This document shows positions 38,257 through 52,360 of a stretch of 64,000 bases of DNA, in pieces. Positions within the stretch are counted from its first letter, which is position 1. Each line of letters starts with the position of its first letter. This DNA is from Nocardia tengchongensis (GTDB taxonomy: Bacteria > Actinomycetota > Actinomycetes > Mycobacteriales > Mycobacteriaceae), in assembly GCF_018362975.1 (NCBI RefSeq), contig NZ_CP074371.1, positions 806,001 to 870,000 on the forward strand, read 5' to 3'. A model generated the notes under the pieces. The model saw nothing but the letters and a program-made list of their open reading frames with translations. It did not search any database and was not told where the DNA came from. The translations under genes and the position numbers were made by a program.

Positions 38257-38674
38257 GCCGTAGTGCCTCCTGTTCCAATGCGGCGAAGGTCAGCGGCATA
38301 TCCGCGCGCATGCCCTTCTCCCAGATCAGCTTGAACAGCGGGCCCATCGGCCCGTGCACCTCGACGTGCTCGGCCACCCGGACCGTGCCGTCGCCGAGCG
38401 GCTCGTAGGTGCGGTGCCCGCGCAGCTTCCCGAAGGGGATGCCCGCCTCGCTGGTCCACGACTGTCCCGGCTCCACGGCCACGATAGTGAACGGCCCGGC
38501 CGGGGCGCCCTTCGGCTTCACCCAGCCCTTGGTGCCGGCCGCGAACTCGCCGTCGATGCGGGACTTCTCCTCGTGCGGGTCCCATTCCGACCAGCGGTCG
38601 ACATCGGTGGCGACGGCCCAGATGCGGGCGACATCGCCGGTGATCACGGCCTCTTCGGTGAACGAGTACATCAT
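38249..38674 (-). CDS. SRPBCC-family (polyketide cyclase/START-like) protein
   Basis: A 141-residue helix-grip protein: SFTEEAVITGDVARIWAVAT, VDRWSEWDPHEEKSRI at about residues 26-41, a central beta-sheet, and a C-terminal long helix (GPLFKLIWEKGMRADMPLTF). Such proteins bind hydrophobic ligands and are widespread with MarR regulators. ATG 38674 (or the next ATG, 38671) has GGAGACGA upstream. Ligand unknown. Confidence 0.87.
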   Translation of the reverse strand: MMYSFTEEAVITGDVARIWAVATDVDRWSEWDPHEEKSRIDGEFAAGTKGWVKPKGAPAGPFTIVAVEPGQSWTSEAGIPFGKLRGHRTYEPLGDGTVRVAEHVEVHGPMGPLFKLIWEKGMRADMPLTFAALEQEALRRG

Positions 38675-38699
38675 CGTCGTCTCCTATCGGGGAAATCTG

Positions 38700-38736
38700 T
38701 TGTTGCGACAACAGTAACTGTTGTCGCGACAACAAT
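38700..38736. promoter_or_regulatory. MarR operator pair
   Basis: TGTTGTCGCGACAACA at 38720-38735 is a perfect 16-base palindrome. A related TGTTG-CGA-CAACA lies at 38702-38714, five bases away. Both sit 28-61 bases upstream of the SRPBCC-marR operon. Confidence 0.85.
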
Positions 38737-38832
38737 CAACCCCTCAGGTGTGGACGACTGCCGCCCATGACACGGGGCCCGGCGACGAACGGCATCGAAA
38801 TGCCGCCGCCACCGGGCCCCGGTCACCCGCCG

Positions 38833-40866
38833 CTACGGCGCGAGGGCGTAGCCCAGCGGGCGCGTCGTGAACGTGCCCCGGCCCTGGGTGCGGCTACGCA
38901 AACGCGTTGCGTAGCCGAACAACTCGGCCAGCGGGACCGTGGCCGTCACGACCACCGTGCCGGTCCGCGAGACCGAACCCGTGACCCGGCCACGCCGGGC
39001 CGCGAGGTCGCCGAGCACCGCGCCGACACCGTCCTCCGGCACGGTGACGGTGAGCTCCGCCAGCGGCTCCAGCACGGCCATCGCACTGGCGCGCAAGGCT
39101 TCTCGCAGCCCCAGCCGCCCCGCGGTCCGGAAGGCCAGCTCCGACGAATCCTTGGAGTGCGTCGCGCCGTCGGTCAGCGTGACCCGGACACCGGTGACCG
39201 GATGACCCGCGAGTGAGCCCTCGGCCAGCGCGTCCCGGCACCCGGCCTCGACCGCGCGCACGAACTCCGCCGGCACCCGGCCGCCCACCACCGTGGACTC
39301 GAACTCGAAACCCGTGGCCCCGGGCTCGGATTCGCTGAGCGGCCGCACATCGAACACGATGTGCGCCCACTGTCCCGAACCGCCGTCCTGCTTGGCGTGC
39401 CGGTAGGTGAAGCCCCGCACGCCGCGCACCACCGTCTCCCGGTACGCCACCTGCGGCCGCCCGACCGTCACCGCCAGCCCGCGGTCCCGGCGCAGCTTCT
39501 CCACCACGACCTCCAGATGCAGCTCGCCCAGTCCGGCCAGCAGCGTCTGCCCGGTCTCCGGATCGGTCCGCACCGTGAGCGACGGATCCTCCTCGGCGAG
39601 CCGGGCCAGCGCCACCGCCAGCTTCTCGAGGTCCGCACCGGACTTCACCTCCACCGCCACCGACACCACCGGCTCGGTCGGAGCCGGGGGTTCCAGCAGC
39701 ACCGGAGCGTCCGGCGCGCACAGAGTCGCGCCGACCCGCACGGCCTTCGGGCCGACCAGCGCGACGATGTCGCCCGCCTGCGCGGACTCCACCTCCGCGT
39801 GCCGGTCCGCCTGCACCCGCAGGATGCGCGCGACCCGCTCGCGACGACCGGCGCTCGCGTCCAGCATCGTGTCGCCCTTGCGGAGCACACCGGAGTACAC
39901 GCGGACGAACGTCAGCCGACCCGTCGACGTGGCATGCACCTTGAACGCCAGGGCCGCGAGCGGTTCCGCCGGATCCGCCGCGCGGACACCGTCAGCACTC
40001 CCGACCGCAGGGCGGTCCAGCGGCGACGGCAGGTACGCGGCCACCGCATCGAGCAGGGGCTCGATACCTATATCGCGGTAGGCCGCGCCGCACAGCACCG
40101 GCACCACCTCACCGGAGAGCGTGAGCTCCCGCAGCGCGGCGGTCAGGGTATCCGCGGACAGCGCGGAGTGTTCGACGAACTCTTCGAGCGCCGCCGAACT
40201 CCGCTCCGCCACCGCCTCTTCCAGCTCCCGGCGAGCCTGGGCCACCGAGTCCGCCAGATGAGCCGGGATCGGCCCCTCCGCGAACCCGTTCTCCCGCCCG
40301 AGTTCCCGCAGGCGAACGAGGTCCACCACACCGGCGAAATCTCCACCGGCGAACACCGGCAGCTGAACGAGCAGCGGAACCGGATGCAGCCGTGCACGAA
40401 TCGAAGCCACCGCGGCCGTCAGGTCCGCCCCGGCACGATCCATCTTGTTGACGAACGCGATCCGCGGCACCCCGTAGCGATCCGCCCGCCGCCACACCGA
40501 TTCGCTCTGCGGCTCCACTCCCGCGACGGCGTCGAAAACCGCTACGGCGCCATCCAATACCCGCAGCGAACGCTCGACCTCATCGGAGAAGTCGACGTGC
40601 CCAGGGGTATCGATGACGGTGAACCGGTACCCGGCCCACTCACAGCTGACTGCCGCCGCGAAGATCGTGATGCCTCGATCCCGTTCCTGCGGATCGAAAT
40701 CGGTCACGGTGGTGCCGTCGTGCACCTCGCCGCGCTTGTGGGTGATACCGGTGAGGAAGAGCATCCGCTCGGTCACCGTGGTCTTCCCCGCGTCCACATG
40801 CGCGAGAATCCCCAGATTGCGAACGACAGCCAGGTCTTGCCGAGAAACATTGGTACGCACGGTCAT
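38833..40866 (-). CDS. Elongation-factor-G-like translational GTPase (EF-G paralogue)
   Basis: A 677-residue five-domain GTPase. G1 is ILAHVDAGKTTVTERMLF near residues 19-36, G2 is in ERDRGITIFAAAVSC, G3 VIDTPGHVDFSDEVER, and G4 FVNKMDRAGADL. Domain II is seen in GRLTFVRVYSGVLRKGDTML; domain IV is seen in YRETVVRGVRGFTYRHAKQD and VPAEFVRAVEAGCRDAL. It is shorter and more divergent than housekeeping EF-G (about 700 residues) and stands alone rather than in a str operon. Candidate roles are EF-G2-type or ribosome-protection functions; sequence alone does not separate them. ATG 40866 has AAGGACGG upstream. Confidence 0.9.
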   Translation of the reverse strand: MTVRTNVSRQDLAVVRNLGILAHVDAGKTTVTERMLFLTGITHKRGEVHDGTTVTDFDPQERDRGITIFAAAVSCEWAGYRFTVIDTPGHVDFSDEVERSLRVLDGAVAVFDAVAGVEPQSESVWRRADRYGVPRIAFVNKMDRAGADLTAAVASIRARLHPVPLLVQLPVFAGGDFAGVVDLVRLRELGRENGFAEGPIPAHLADSVAQARRELEEAVAERSSAALEEFVEHSALSADTLTAALRELTLSGEVVPVLCGAAYRDIGIEPLLDAVAAYLPSPLDRPAVGSADGVRAADPAEPLAALAFKVHATSTGRLTFVRVYSGVLRKGDTMLDASAGRRERVARILRVQADRHAEVESAQAGDIVALVGPKAVRVGATLCAPDAPVLLEPPAPTEPVVSVAVEVKSGADLEKLAVALARLAEEDPSLTVRTDPETGQTLLAGLGELHLEVVVEKLRRDRGLAVTVGRPQVAYRETVVRGVRGFTYRHAKQDGGSGQWAHIVFDVRPLSESEPGATGFEFESTVVGGRVPAEFVRAVEAGCRDALAEGSLAGHPVTGVRVTLTDGATHSKDSSELAFRTAGRLGLREALRASAMAVLEPLAELTVTVPEDGVGAVLGDLAARRGRVTGSVSRTGTVVVTATVPLAELFGYATRLRSRTQGRGTFTTRPLGYALAP

Positions 40867-41024
40867 CCGTCCTTCGTGCTGATCCGGAAGAGAACAGCGC
40901 GATTCCCCCTGACGGAGAAGACACTCCCAGGGCTACTCGGTACGGCCGCGCAGCCGGCACCGAGCCGGCAAAGAAATCATGGTGTGACCGTATCGGGGCG
41001 ATACCCACGGTGTCGCGTGAATTT

Positions 41025-41372
41025 TCACAGCGACAGATGCCCGAAGTGGATCGCCGCCAGGTTCGCGACCACCAGCAGCGGGAAGGCGACCGCGAGCTTC
41101 CGATGCCCCAGCTGCCAGAGCGCGGCAGCCGCACCACCGAAGACCAGAACCTTGGTGGCCACCGCGGCCACCGGCACCGACAAACTCGCCTCCGGCGCCG
41201 CGAACAGCCCCCACAGCACCATCGCCGCGACAGCCATGCCGGCGCCCCGGAGGATCTTCGCGACCCGGCTACGGCTGGTCCGCACGCCCCAATAGGCCAG
41301 TGCGCCAACGGCAACCAGCTCGAAGACGAAGGCGAGGGTGAAGTTGAGGGTGGACCAGACTGTAGCGATCAT
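41025..41372 (-). CDS. YrdB-family (DUF2568) membrane protein
   Basis: A 115-residue integral membrane protein with four predicted helices (LNFTLAFVFELVAVGALAYW, GAGMAVAAMVLWGLFAAP, VPVAAVATKVLVFGGAAAAL, AVAFPLLVVANLAAIHFGH). The pattern WSTLNFTLAFVFELVAVGA near the N-terminus fits DUF2568. Start ATG 41372. Function unknown. It lies just downstream of the rRNA operon terminator on the same strand. Confidence 0.8.
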   Translation of the reverse strand: MIATVWSTLNFTLAFVFELVAVGALAYWGVRTSRSRVAKILRGAGMAVAAMVLWGLFAAPEASLSVPVAAVATKVLVFGGAAAALWQLGHRKLAVAFPLLVVANLAAIHFGHLSL

Positions 41373-41481
41373 TGCGACTACCGAGATCAGTGCTCTTGGT
41401 TTTGAACAATGATCACCTACTGGGCGATCCGAGTCAAGAGCACTGCTCTCACAAGCACTCGAACAGGCCATAGATACGCCA

Positions 41482-41508
41482 AAGGCCCCCAGCATAGCTG
41501 GGGGCCTT
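41482..41508 (-). terminator. rRNA operon terminator
   Basis: A perfect 12-base stem AAGGCCCCCAGC and its complement with an ATA loop, 14 bases beyond the 3' end of 5S rRNA. Confidence 0.85.
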
Positions 41509-41521
41509 CGCGAAGGATGTT

Positions 41522-41638
41522 CCGGCGGTGTCCTACTCTCCCACACCCTGTCGAGTGCAGTACCATCGGCGCAGGTGGCCTTAGCTTCCGGGTTCGGAAT
41601 GGGACCGGGGCGTTTCCCCACCGCTATAGCCGCCGTAA
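41522..41638 (-). rRNA. rrf: 5S ribosomal RNA
   Basis: The minus strand begins GTTACGGCGGCTATAGCG and contains the conserved CCCATTCCGAACCCGG-type loop region and the closing CACCGCCGGA end that pairs with the start. Ends are accurate to a few bases. Confidence 0.96.
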
Positions 41639-41756
41639 CTCTATGAAACTGTCACACAGAGAGCCAGGTCGCGAATCCCCTTGCGAGGGTTCGGTTCCTG
41701 TCTGCCTGTATCTGTGTGTTGTTTCAGATACTGCACAGTGGACGCGTAGCTTCTTT

Positions 41757-44865
<3,109 letters not shown>

Positions 44866-44888
44866 CAAAGATGCTCGCGTCCACTGTG

Positions 44889-44908
44889 CAGTTCTCAAAC
44901 AACACACC
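44889..44908 (-). promoter_or_regulatory. boxA-like antitermination element in the 16S-23S spacer
   Basis: The minus strand reads GTGTTGTTTGAGAACTGCAC, matching the boxA-type motif TGTTnTTTGAGAACT found in actinobacterial rRNA spacers. The spacer (44866-45193) shows no cloverleaf, so it has no tRNA gene. Confidence 0.75.
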
Positions 44909-45189
44909 CACTCAAACCTGAATTTCGAAACCAGCCACAGCACGCTGCGCGGTATTTACGAAGATCCGAGCGGATCGTCTGATTTCCTAAAAAGAATCGC
45001 TTTCGCGTGTTCTTTCAGGACCCAATAGTGTGTCGGTATATTCACCGCGATTCAGGACATGGCCTGAACCGTAGTGCGATGAAAGTAGTCAGTGTTCCAC
45101 CCATGAGCGTCCGCCGGCCTACGTGTGAGGCCGAAACGGTCTCTGACACAGTCACATTCGACTCTTCGAACGGTCTGTGTAGAAGTGCT

Positions 45190-46714
<1,525 letters not shown>

Positions 46715-46884
46715 TCTAGATTTGCCCGAAGGCGAATCAGAAGTATCTCCGAACCAGAGTCCGAAAACCTAGCAAATCAAACGCCAGCAAAAGTATTTGC
46801 TGACTAAATGTCCAACCACCCTCACGGGGGTGAGAATGATTGGAACCAAATAAAATATTTGGCACTGACATTCATCGACACACT

Positions 46885-46907
46885 ATTGAGTTCTCAAAGA
46901 ACACACG
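46885..46907 (-). promoter_or_regulatory. boxA-like element in the rRNA leader
   Basis: The minus strand reads GTGTTCTTTGAGAACTCAATAG, a standard leader antitermination motif, about 170 bases upstream of 16S. Confidence 0.8.
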
Positions 46908-46963
46908 CCAACACACCAACATCCCGGAACTTTCGTCCCGCTTGTCGGTGAGGCTGCTGTTGA

Positions 46964-46993
46964 AGCTTAACTCAGTCCTCGCAGCAGAACCAA
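46964..46993 (-). promoter_or_regulatory. rRNA promoter candidate, proximal
   Basis: On the minus strand TTGGTT (46993-46988), an 18-base spacer and TAAGCT (46969-46964). Confidence 0.55.
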
Positions 46994-47102
46994 ATCCGCT
47001 GGTCGGTCGAAGCTAATGTGATCATCAGGCGCTCCTCGTACAACCTCGTTTCCCAGGCCCTTGGGGCTCCGGGTCGGTGTCCGTGTCGCTCTGACCTGGA
47101 CT

Positions 47103-47132
47103 AAGTTACGTGTTGCTACGAACAGAAGTCAA
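47103..47132 (-). promoter_or_regulatory. rRNA promoter candidate, distal
   Basis: On the minus strand TTGACT (47132-47127), an 18-base spacer and TAACTT (47108-47103), close to the sigma-A consensus. The 46715-47102 stretch between 16S and this promoter is leader sequence with hairpins and no gene. Confidence 0.75.
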
Positions 47133-47160
47133 ATCGGCTGGTCAAAGGCATAATTCGCGG

Positions 47161-47442
47161 GTGTACGTGTGTGGTTGGTCGATTACGAGTGCAGTTGTCG
47201 ACGAGTTCGCGGAAAGACTGCCCGGGATTGAGGAAACCGACTGGCGCGTTAGTTGGTTACCGGGCCGACTGCTCACTCGCGAGCAAGCGCTGGCGGCCAT
47301 GGAATTGGCCGAGCTGCTCTTCGATCCCGCCTCCCGCAACGACCCCGGCACCCCCGCGACCGTCGCGGCCGCGGCCGAACTGCTCGGCATCCGGCCCATC
47401 GACGCGGCGGCCGCTCTCTCCGCCCGGCACCCCAACCGTTGA
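47161..47442 (+). CDS. Small hypothetical protein divergent from the rRNA operon
   Basis: A 93-residue protein if read from GTG 47161; an ATG-like start at 47110 would overlap the rRNA promoter. It contains VVDEFAERLPGIEETDWRVS and LLTREQALAAMELAELLFD, then an Ala-rich helical end. No family recognised. A TAATTC element lies ten bases before GTG 47161 with no Shine-Dalgarno sequence, so a leaderless start is likely. Third positions are mostly G/C, as expected for a real gene here. Confidence 0.6.
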   Translation: MYVCGWSITSAVVDEFAERLPGIEETDWRVSWLPGRLLTREQALAAMELAELLFDPASRNDPGTPATVAAAAELLGIRPIDAAAALSARHPNR

Positions 47443-47488
47443 TTCGAACCCCCACCGAATAGCCGCGCCGTCCCTAGCATCAGTGCGC

Positions 47489-48361
47489 ATGCAAGACATC
47501 AGCTCGCTGCTCCACAAGATCAGGCACGGACTCGATACCCAGGTGAGCCTGTCCCGGCTCCGGCGCGACCGCACCCTGGCCGACGCCGTCGCCGGCCGGA
47601 CCGTGCTGCTCACCGGGGCGTCGTCCGGCATCGGGCGGGTCGCCGCCATTCAGCTCGGCGCGGCCGGGGCCACCGTCCTGCTGGTCGCGCGGCGAGCCGA
47701 GGAGCTCGCGCGGGTGGTCGCCGAGATCGAGGCCGAGGGCGGGAAGGCCGTCGCCTATCCCTGCGATCTCAATGATTTCGACGCCCTCGACGCCATGACC
47801 GCGCAGGTCCTCGCCGACCACGGCCACGTGGACATACTGGTCAACAATGCCGGGCGCTCGATCCGCCGGTCGCTCGACCAGTCCTACGACCGCTTCCACG
47901 ACTACGAACGCACCATGCGGCTCAACTACTTCGCCGCGGTCCGCCTCATCCTCGCCTTCGCCCCCGCCATGCGCGACCGCCGCGACGGGCAGATCATCAA
48001 CATCCTGTCGCTGGCCAACCTCTACGGCGGCCCCGGCTACGCCGCCTATGTCGCCTCGAAAGCCGCGCTCGATTCACTGAGCACCAACCTGCAGGCCGAA
48101 ACCCAGACCGAGAACCTGCGCTTCACCTCGATCTACCTCCCCCTCGTCCGCACCGACATGATCACCGCCAACCCCGTCTACCAGCAGGCCACCGCCAACG
48201 CCCTGACCGCGGACGAAGGCGGCCGGATCATTTGCGACGCCATCATCGACCGACCCCGCCGCCTCGCCCCCGTCATGGGCCGGGTCGCCGCCCTGGTCGA
48301 CAGCGTCCTCCCCGAGCGCGCGGACACCATCCGCCACGCCCGCTTCCGCCAAGGCATGTGA
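47489..48361 (+). CDS. Short-chain dehydrogenase/reductase
   Basis: A 290-residue SDR. Cofactor motif VLLTGASSGIGRVAAIQL at about residues 41-58, DILVNNAGRSIRRSL at about 115-129, and catalytic YAAYVASKAALDSL (Tyr and Lys) at about 181-194. The N-terminal extension and the C-terminal region (TSIYLPLVRTDMI) resemble the SDR half of acyl-CoA-reductase/mycolate-type reductases of mycolate actinomycetes, but the substrate is not certain. ATG 47489 has only a weak Shine-Dalgarno sequence. It lies 46 bases after the hypothetical gene. Confidence 0.87.
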   Translation: MQDISSLLHKIRHGLDTQVSLSRLRRDRTLADAVAGRTVLLTGASSGIGRVAAIQLGAAGATVLLVARRAEELARVVAEIEAEGGKAVAYPCDLNDFDALDAMTAQVLADHGHVDILVNNAGRSIRRSLDQSYDRFHDYERTMRLNYFAAVRLILAFAPAMRDRRDGQIINILSLANLYGGPGYAAYVASKAALDSLSTNLQAETQTENLRFTSIYLPLVRTDMITANPVYQQATANALTADEGGRIICDAIIDRPRRLAPVMGRVAALVDSVLPERADTIRHARFRQGM

Positions 48362-48374
48362 CCGCCGGCCGCCG

Positions 48375-48735
48375 TCACTCCCGGCGGCGGCCCCACAACA
48401 CGGCCAGCGCCAGCATCCACCCACTCCACAGCACGTATCCGGCGAAATTCGCCTGCTGGGCGCCCGGCACCCGCCACGGGGCGGCCACGCCGAGCAGAAT
48501 CAGGGCCGCCGCGACCGTGCCGAGCACGGCGAACCAGCGCGGAAAACCCTTGCGCCACAAGACCGATGCCACCAACACGGTCCACACGGCGGTCAGCGAG
48601 TAGCCCAGCGTCTCACCGACGACCGAGCCCAACAGCCTGTTCCAGACCGCGGGTAATCGAAGACCGCGCCCAGACCGGCGAACCCAGCGTTCATGGACAT
48701 CACCGCCGCGACGATCAGCACGAGCACGGCAGCCC
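48375..48735 (-). pseudogene. Remnant of a DUF4386-like membrane protein gene
   Basis: The C-terminal part is intact from about 48650 down to the stop at 48375 and has three membrane helices (LGYSLTAVWTVLVASVLW, WFAVLGTVAAALILLGVA, GYVLWSGWMLALAVLWG). Upstream, in another frame, AVLVLIVAAVMSMNAGFAGL followed by GAVFDYP reads as the first helix of the same kind of protein. The two parts meet near 48650, and the middle section expected for the family is missing; no start codon lies before the first helix. An internal deletion is the simplest explanation. Confidence 0.55.
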
Positions 48736-49048
48736 CATCCCCGGTTACGACGCCCCGAAGGACACCGTCGCCCCCGGCGCCACGGTCGTCCTACTGCTCG
48801 CCGACATCGCCGGCCAGGGCGCAGCCGCCGACCGCCTCACCCCCGCCGCCCTGCCCACTCCCCTGCCCGCCCCCGTGCGCGCCGACCTGCGCGCCCTCAT
48901 CGACCAGCAGTCCTCCGAACTCCCCGAAGAGGTCCTCGACCGCGTATTCCTCGGCTGGACACCGCTTTTCGGCCTGGTCACCTTCGAGATCTTCGGCCGC
49001 CTGGACGGCACCATCGAAGCCGTCGCCGACTACTTCCACCACCCATGA
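48731..49048 (+). pseudogene. C-terminal remnant of a TetR regulator (WHG-type domain)
   Basis: About 105 codons ending at TGA 49048 encode APGATVVLLLADIAGQ, then RVFLGWTPLFGLVTFEIFG and a final VADYFHHP, typical of the C-terminal ligand domain of WHG-type TetR proteins. The N-terminal helix-turn-helix is absent: upstream sequence in this frame belongs to the opposite-strand remnant. The two remnants abut at about 48731-48735, suggesting one deletion that removed the shared promoter region and 5' ends of a divergent regulator/target pair. Confidence 0.6.
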
Positions 49049-49177
49049 ACCTGATGGCCGACCTCGTCGGCCTCCCTGCCGCCGACTGACTCCCGCCCGC
49101 CTCGGAGCGACTCACCAGGTGAGCCTGAGACTCGCCGATTCCGGCCCGGCATCCCCGTTTTCCCACCACCACACAGC

Positions 49178-49213
49178 ACTGGGCCCGGTCACCGTGAGGT
49201 GACCGGGCCCAGT
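49178..49213 (-). terminator. groEL2 terminator
   Basis: A perfect 16-base stem, ACTGGGCCCGGTCACC and its complement, with a four-base loop, 29 bases beyond the groEL stop. Confidence 0.85.
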
Positions 49214-49242
49214 TCGATCAATTCCGTTGCCGGAGGCGCGGA

Positions 49243-51005
<1,763 letters not shown>

Positions 51006-51013
51006 AGCCATTT

Positions 51014-51040
51014 CTAGCACTCACCCAAGACGAGTGCAAG
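51014..51040. promoter_or_regulatory. CIRCE element 2 (HrcA site)
   Basis: CTAGCACTC-N9-GAGTGCAAG, the second of a tandem pair starting eight bases after the first. Confidence 0.92.
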
Positions 51041-51128
51041 GTTGGGGCGGCGTTCCGAGCCCCGGGTCCGGAGTGGAAACCGCTGATGGCCGCACGAGGC
51101 TTCTCGGCGGCCAGGGATCGCGCGAGGA

Positions 51129-51432
51129 CTACCCGAAGTGCGACCGGTCATCCACCCGCAGCAGCAGGGCGATCAGCGCATCGGTGCGGCGCTCCTCGGG
51201 TGTGCGGGGTTTCGCCGTGCTCGACGGTGACGAGTTCGGCGTCCTGCAGCAGGAGCTCGGCTTCGATGCGCATGATCGCCCGAATGAACGGAGGCGCCAC
51301 CTCTGGTGGGAGGTCCCCGTTCACGATGTAGCCGCCGTCGGGCGTGTCCTCGGTGGAGACATAGTTGAGGGCGCGCAGCAGGTCAGCGCGCCGCTCCCCC
51401 GCAACTAGGTCGGAACCCTCGTCGTCCGCCAT
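51129..51432 (-). CDS. Small hypothetical protein, possibly frameshifted near its end
   Basis: ATG 51432 opens MADDEGSDLVAGERRADLLR and GGYIVNGDLPPEVAPPFIRA, a well-formed acidic helical protein. As sequenced it ends at 51148 with the unlikely tail TPHTRGAPHRCADRPAAAGG. In the next frame from about 51212 the sequence reads PRTPEERRTDALIALLLRVD and stops at 51129, which is more protein-like, so a one-base indel near 51205-51215 is suspected. Corrected length is about 100 residues. No family recognised. Confidence 0.6.
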
Positions 51433-51539
51433 TCCACAATCGTATCTGGCGCAACATGCTCCCCACGGGATCCGGGGCGACGGGAGCGGTGCCGAGTTCT
51501 ACATCACCAGGTCGGCAGCAGTGTGGAGCGACACGCGGA

Positions 51540-52295
51540 CTACTGCGTGTCCGGTTCGGTCGCCGCGGAACCGGGCAATTGCAGCGACGCCAGCAGGCCC
51601 GCGACGTCGGCCTGTACCGCGTCCTTGTCCAGGCCCAGGCCGGACAGGACTCCCGCGCCGTGCTCCAGATCGAGGAGAGCGAGCAGCAGGTGTTCGGTGC
51701 CGACGTAGTTGTGGCCGAGTCGCAGCGCCTCGCGGAAGGTGAGTTCGAGGGCCTTGCGGGCCTGCGCGTCGAAGGGGATGAGGGGCGGGACGGGGTCGCC
51801 GGTGGCGGCGGGCAGGGCGGCGGTGGCCACCCGGCGGACGGCGTCGGCGGAGATGCCCTTGGCCTCGATGACCTTGACGGCCAGCGACTCCGGTTCCGAG
51901 AGCAGGCCCAGGATCAGGTGTTCGGGGCGGGTCTCGAGGTTGCCGACGGCCCGGGCTTCTTCCTGTGCGGCCATCACCACTTGGCGGGCGCGCTGGGTGA
52001 AGCGGGCGAATCCGGCGCTGGGGTCGAGGGCGCCCGCCTGGCCGGCGTCGGCGGGGGTCTTGGGGACGAATCGTTTCTGGGCGGCCTGCTTGGTGACGCC
52101 CATGCTCTGGCCGATATCGGTCCAGGAGGCGCCGGAGCGGCGGGCCTGGTCGACGAAGTGGCCGATCAGATGGTCGGCCACGTCACCGATGTGGTTGCCG
52201 AGGACGACGGCGTCGGAGAGCTGCTCGAGGACGTCGTCGGGGCGAGCCTTCTTGATGCCGTCGATCAGATCGTCGAGGCGAATGGAGTTCGTCAT
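51540..52295 (-). CDS. HTH-ClpN protein (Clp N-terminal repeat domain with helix-turn-helix)
   Basis: A 251-residue protein. Residues about 50-75 form a helix-turn-helix (SGASWTDIGQSMGVTKQAAQ). Residues about 95-240 are a double Clp-N domain (FTQRARQVVMAAQEEARAVG, RPEHLILGLLSEPESLAVKV, VGTEHLLLALLDLEHGAGVL), as at the N-terminus of ClpC/ClpA. No AAA+ domain follows, so it is not an unfoldase. Clp-N modules bind adaptor or substrate proteins, so this may be a regulator that senses protein quality or an adaptor. An elaborate palindrome directly upstream suggests self-regulation through the helix-turn-helix. Confidence 0.87.
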   Translation of the reverse strand: MTNSIRLDDLIDGIKKARPDDVLEQLSDAVVLGNHIGDVADHLIGHFVDQARRSGASWTDIGQSMGVTKQAAQKRFVPKTPADAGQAGALDPSAGFARFTQRARQVVMAAQEEARAVGNLETRPEHLILGLLSEPESLAVKVIEAKGISADAVRRVATAALPAATGDPVPPLIPFDAQARKALELTFREALRLGHNYVGTEHLLLALLDLEHGAGVLSGLGLDKDAVQADVAGLLASLQLPGSAATEPDTQ

Positions 52296-52297
52296 GC

Positions 52298-52343
52298 GTC
52301 AACTCTAGGTTGACCATACGTAGATGGTCAACCATGAGTTGAC
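52298..52343. promoter_or_regulatory. Nested palindromic operator upstream of the HTH-ClpN gene
   Basis: Outer arms GTCAACTC (52298-52305) and GAGTTGAC (52336-52343) enclose inner arms TTGACCAT (52310-52317) and ATGGTCAA (52324-52331). All pairs are perfect and the structure ends three bases from the ATG. Confidence 0.8.
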
Positions 52344-52360
52344 GATAGTGACGGAAAGGA

